DNA of 6,275 nucleotides, from contig JAFVEJ010000103.1 of the NCBI GenBank assembly GCA_017476085.1, positions 1 to 6,275 on the forward strand, in the 5' to 3' direction. The position numbers and the translations under genes were made by a program. Under the pieces are notes generated by a model. The model was not told the DNA's origin, searched no databases, and saw nothing but the letters and a program-made list of their open reading frames with translations. The stretch comes from Alphaproteobacteria bacterium. Its GTDB lineage: Bacteria > Pseudomonadota > Alphaproteobacteria > RF32 > CAG-977. Below, piece by piece: positions 6,110 to 6,275 of this stretch; position 1 is the stretch's first letter, and the number at the start of each line of letters is the position of its first letter.

Positions 6110-6270
6110 GTTGGATCATAACACGCGTCGCGTGGGCCGCCTTGTATAGGTGGGCGCCGTAATACGACAAGACTTCGACGCCTGATAAAAGCACGTTGCC
6201 CGCCGCAGGGACAGCTCCCTTAAAAATAAACGTTGGCCCCGAGTACCAGCGGAACCCTGACGAATCGAAA
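6110..6270 (-). ncRNA. ssrS: Probable 6S RNA
   Basis: 6S RNA binds the housekeeping RNA polymerase holoenzyme by imitating an open promoter and lowers transcription in stationary phase. Two lines of evidence support the call. The first is position: it lies just upstream of ygfA on the same strand, the conserved ssrS site. The second is fold: the minus-strand RNA can form a long interrupted rod. Near the ends, CGUC-A-GGG (6262-6255) pairs with CCC-ACGC-GACG (about 6136-6126). Further in, GGU and GGGGCC pair with GGCGCCCACC. The 5' side of the central bubble is the A/U-rich ACGUUUAUUUUU, followed by a small hairpin AGGGA-GCUG-UCCCU (6207-6220). E. coli 6S has the same order: a GC-rich arm, an AU-rich bubble strand, then a small hairpin. 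Ends are approximate, and the promoter would lie outside the window. Other RNAs such as SRP RNA or tmRNA do not fit. Confidence 0.7.
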
Positions 6271-6275
6271 AGTCG

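Noticed and set aside
6064..6275. SRP RNA or tmRNA as the identity of the RNA upstream of ygfA
   Set aside because: Neither the SRP tetraloop region with its GGAAGG-type motif nor the tmRNA tRNA-like ends are visible on either strand. Synteny and the central-bubble layout point to 6S RNA.

Overview
The window looks like a chromosomal housekeeping segment of an alphaproteobacterium with moderate GC content. The main evidence is gene order: a 6S-like RNA, 5-formyltetrahydrofolate cyclo-ligase (ygfA), a YmdB-type phosphodiesterase, yebC, ruvC, ruvA, ruvB, ybgC, tolQ and tolR. From general knowledge this is a typical alphaproteobacterial arrangement, in which tolA, tolB and pal would follow just beyond position 1. 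I cannot name the genus. All genes lie on the minus strand, so transcription runs from high to low coordinates.

Right end (about 6270 to 4676): a probable 6S RNA is followed closely by ygfA. The stop codon of ygfA overlaps the ATG of a ymdB-family gene. That ymdB gene carries an in-frame TAA at codon 82 and reads on in the same frame to a well-conserved C-terminal half. It also differs from the family at two metal-site or neighbouring positions. It is either a young pseudogene, a recoded or split gene, or a sequence error.

Middle (4620 to 2736): yebC, then ruvC starting with TTG, then ruvA and ruvB. Each ruv junction is a 4-base ATGA overlap. The three ruv genes encode the complete Holliday-junction branch-migration and resolution machinery, and all key catalytic motifs are intact.

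Left end (1707 to 1): ybgC follows ruvB by 14 bases, then tolQ and tolR encode the proton-driven motor of the Tol-Pal envelope system. The ybgC-tolQ gap holds a perfect 12-bp inverted repeat, and one arm of it contains the tolQ ribosome-binding site.

I see no mobile element, CRISPR array, tRNA or defence system, and no wholly new system. The points worth a second look are the interrupted ymdB, the tolQ hairpin and the 6S-like RNA.
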